From Halothiobacillus diazotrophicus (GTDB taxonomy: Bacteria; Pseudomonadota; Gammaproteobacteria; Halothiobacillales; Halothiobacillaceae), in contig NZ_CP016027.1 in assembly GCF_001663815.1 (NCBI RefSeq), positions 2,666,501 through 2,730,500 of the forward strand: a stretch of DNA of 64,000 nt, given 5' to 3'. The stretch's first letter is position 1, and every line of letters starts with the position of its first letter. The notes below the pieces were generated by a model. It was given only the letters and a program-made list of their open reading frames with translations, was not told the DNA's origin and made no database searches. Below are positions 63,430-64,000 of this stretch, one piece after another. A program made the position numbers and the translations under genes.

Positions 63430-64000
63430 ATGCCGCGTCGCGTGGCCGTGACCGGCCTTGGCATGGTGAGCCCCTTCGGGGGCGACACCCACGATTTTTT
63501 CCAGCGCATGCTGCGCGGCGAATCGGCCGTGCGCTGGTACGAAACCCAGGATGTGCCGAAGCCGCTGGCCCTGCCAGTCGTTCGCTGTGCCGAATTTGAT
63601 GCGGTGGCCCGCCTCGGCAAGCCGCTGGCCGGTACGATGGATCGGTTCGCCCAGATGGGCATGGCTTCGGCCCTGGAAGCCTGGAAGCAGGCGGGTCTGG
63701 ATGCCGAAGGCGCGTTCGACCCCTGGATGGCGGGCGTGGCCTGGGGTTCCGCGCTGGGCGGCGTCCAGGTCTATGAGCGGGGCTACCGGGACCTGTGGCT
63801 CAATGGACAGGCACGGGTTTCGCCCAGTTCCGTCGTACTGGGCATGAACAATGCCGCTTCCTCCCAGATCGCCATCCAGTTGGGGCTGGGCAATTCCTGT
63901 CTGAGCTACACCGTGGCCTGTGCTTCCGCATCGGCGGCGATCGGCGAAGCCTTCACGCGCATCCGCAACGGTCAGGCCAAGATCATGGTCACCGGCGGAT
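63430..64000 (+). CDS. beta-ketoacyl-ACP synthase, FabF-like, 3' end beyond the window
   Basis: The visible 190 residues begin MPRRVAVTGLGMVSPFGGDTHDFFQRMLRGESAVRW, the ketosynthase opening. They continue through WMAGVAWGSALGGVQVYERGYRDL to the active-site Cys in SYTVACASASAAIGEAF, and the frame runs off the end at GQAKIMVTGG. The His residues of the triad are not in view. ATG 63430 is 2 bases after the acp stop. Together the pair suggests the start of an acyl-chain-building cluster. Confidence 0.88.
   Translation, partial: MPRRVAVTGLGMVSPFGGDTHDFFQRMLRGESAVRWYETQDVPKPLALPVVRCAEFDAVARLGKPLAGTMDRFAQMGMASALEAWKQAGLDAEGAFDPWMAGVAWGSALGGVQVYERGYRDLWLNGQARVSPSSVVLGMNNAASSQIAIQLGLGNSCLSYTVACASASAAIGEAFTRIRNGQAKIMVTGG

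Overview
The window is a GC-rich chromosomal segment of a gammaproteobacterium. This is supported by fabA-fabB, bamE divergent from a Pseudomonas-type fur, the nadK-recN / grpE-dnaK-dnaJ block with a sigma-32 promoter, and the rimP-nusA-infB-rbfA-truB-rpsO-pnp operon. A BCCT transporter and a CIO-type bd oxidase would fit a salt-tolerant, oxygen-flexible organism, perhaps in the Chromatiales or Halothiobacillaceae range. That placement is inference only; genus cannot be read from the sequence.

Layout. 1-1072: end of an MCE-type lipid-transport gene and its auxiliary lipoprotein. 1191-4122 (minus): rlmKL and an NlpC/P60 lipoprotein with overlapping stop and start. 4241-4503: a 263-bp MITE-like palindromic element with 29-bp terminal inverted repeats. 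4555-6168: an orphan fused peptide-ABC ATPase. 6283-8025 (minus): fabA-fabB. 8277-9534: bamE and fur, divergent. 9583-12266 (minus): nadK-recN. 12565-16464: grpE, dnaK, dnaJ. 16639-25573: the rimP-to-pnp translation and RNA operon, with a promoter and a terminator-like hairpin in its leader. 25796-27574: an HDOD/EAL-like protein and a stand-alone cyclic-nucleotide-binding protein. 27821-29823 (minus): yciB, yciI and a parvulin lipoprotein. 30107-32799: yciO, an M50 protease, scpA and scpB. 32846-39122 (minus): a tripartite RND efflux system. 39277-41627: a WXXGXW lipoprotein and two DUF membrane proteins. 41714-44477 (minus): a betT-like transporter and sfsA.

The main accessory region is 44619-52676 (minus strand). 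It holds a 1649-residue Sec-exported Rhs protein with an N-terminal C39-like cysteine-peptidase domain, whose Cys/His/Asp triad appears intact. Its own immunity-gene candidate follows, then a displaced Rhs core plus alternative toxin tip with its own immunity candidate, then a third stub of Rhs core. The displaced cassettes are bounded by a 286-bp direct repeat (two mismatches seen). This looks like a polymorphic-toxin locus that stores alternative tips and could swap them by recombination.

After it come a nitroreductase, a pirin and a divergent LysR regulator with a clear 12-11-12 palindrome in the shared promoter. Then a seven-gene minus-strand cyd operon follows: cydA, cydB, a two-TM miniprotein, cydD, cydC, a small lipoprotein and a DUF1461 protein. 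The window ends with an acyl carrier protein and the start of a ketosynthase gene.

No tRNA, rRNA, CRISPR array or complete insertion sequence was recognised. Start sites were chosen from ribosome-binding sites, signal peptides and family lengths, and so differ from the longest open frames in many cases.
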